Positions 6,200-6,487 of a DNA stretch of 6,487 nt are shown piece after piece. The notes below the pieces were generated by a model. That model saw only the letters and a program-made list of their open reading frames with translations, was not told where the DNA came from and made no database searches. Source of the stretch: CAYWEP01 sp964608945 (GTDB lineage Bacteria; Patescibacteriota; Microgenomatia; Levybacterales; UBA12049); the NCBI GenBank assembly GCA_964608945.1, contig CAZSQB010000056.1:1-6487 (forward strand), given 5' to 3'. A program made the position numbers and the translations under genes. Each line of letters starts with the position of its first letter. Position 1 is the stretch's first letter.

Positions 6200-6487
6200 G
6201 CTGACAGCGATTATTATTGCCAAAAACGAAGAAAAGATGATTGAGGAATGTCTTGACTCCGTGAAGTTTTGTAATGAAGTAATCGTCGTTGATACCGGAT
6301 CGAAAGACAATACAGTAAACATTGCAAAAGAGAAAAATGCCAGGGTGTTTCATCATGTTATGACAGACTACGCGGATATAAGAAATAAAGCAAAAGAACA
6401 TGCAAAATCAGATTGGATATTCTATATCGATGCAGACGAGCGAGTAACAAAAGAGCTTGCAGAGTCTATTAAAGAGGCAATAAAGGA
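6189..6487 (+). CDS. GT2 glycosyltransferase, WaaE/SunS-like, 3'-truncated by window end
   Basis: The frame opens with two ATG codons (6189 and 6192) and stays open to the last base, giving about 99 residues. They form the N-terminal half of a GT-A domain: LTAIIIAKNEEKMIEECL (5-22), NEVIVVDTGSKDNTV (29-43) for nucleotide binding, ADIRNKAKEHAKSDWIFYID (62-81), and the metal-binding DADE (81-84) followed by RVTKEL. It has the same motif order as the gene at 3700-4632, and the two are probably distant paralogues with different specificity. Because it stops soon after DADE, the acceptor-binding half and any fused domain (some relatives carry TPR repeats) cannot be judged. It overlaps the upstream gene by 11 bases. 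The family call is secure, the substrate unknown. Confidence 0.88.
   Translation, partial: MMHKLTAIIIAKNEEKMIEECLDSVKFCNEVIVVDTGSKDNTVNIAKEKNARVFHHVMTDYADIRNKAKEHAKSDWIFYIDADERVTKELAESIKEAIK

Noticed and set aside
5991..6401. 136-residue open frame on the minus strand spanning the gene 6/gene 7 junction
   Set aside because: It is opposite two clear glycosyltransferase coding regions with intact family motifs and shows no recognisable domain of its own.
1..6487. Promoters, terminators, tRNA or other RNA genes, CRISPR arrays, insertion sequences
   Set aside because: Every base belongs to a supported coding frame. I saw no hairpin followed by a T-run between genes, no regularly spaced repeats, no transposase motifs and no tRNA-like structure. 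The T-runs present are inside codons.

Overview
The window is a continuous, one-direction (+ strand) cluster of seven protein genes for surface glycan or glycoconjugate assembly. The first gene is cut at its 5' end and the last at its 3' end. Every neighbouring pair overlaps by 1 to 14 bases, so there are no intergenic bases in the window, and no internal promoter, terminator, RNA gene, mobile element or CRISPR array is visible. The layout looks like the interior of one long, translationally coupled operon.

Order of genes: (1) a polytopic membrane protein with the motifs of the YfhO / 'PTPS-related' GT-C-like family (3-1511); (2) a GT2 enzyme of the dolichyl-/polyprenyl-phosphate glucosyltransferase (Alg5-like) type (1508-2269); (3) a Wzx/MOP-type polysaccharide flippase (2256-3707); (4) a WaaE/SunS-like GT2 glycosyltransferase (3700-4632); (5) an unrecognised single-span membrane-anchored protein with a probable beta-rich outer domain (4629-5282); (6) a rhamnosyltransferase-like GT2 enzyme (5282-6199); (7) the N-terminal part of a second WaaE/SunS-like GT2 enzyme (6189-end).

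How they may work together (inference): enzymes 4, 6 and 7 would add sugars to a lipid-linked glycan on the cytoplasmic side, and the flippase would move it across the membrane. Enzyme 2 would charge a polyprenyl phosphate with a single sugar, which a GT-C-type integral membrane enzyme such as gene 1 could use on the outer face. Gene 5 is the odd one out: not an enzyme by any visible motif, but a tethered extracytoplasmic protein, and so a candidate acceptor, scaffold or surface component. No initiating phosphoglycosyltransferase, polymerase, ligase or oligosaccharyltransferase lies inside the window.

Organism: bacterial, because Shine-Dalgarno-like AAGGAG/GAGGA motifs precede several starts. 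It has a moderately AT-rich base composition and uses TGA and TAA as real stops, so the code is standard rather than a TGA-reassigned one. The gene mix, the compressed layout and the gene 5 domain type remind me of Candidate Phyla Radiation (Patescibacteria) genomes. This is an impression, not a demonstrated placement.
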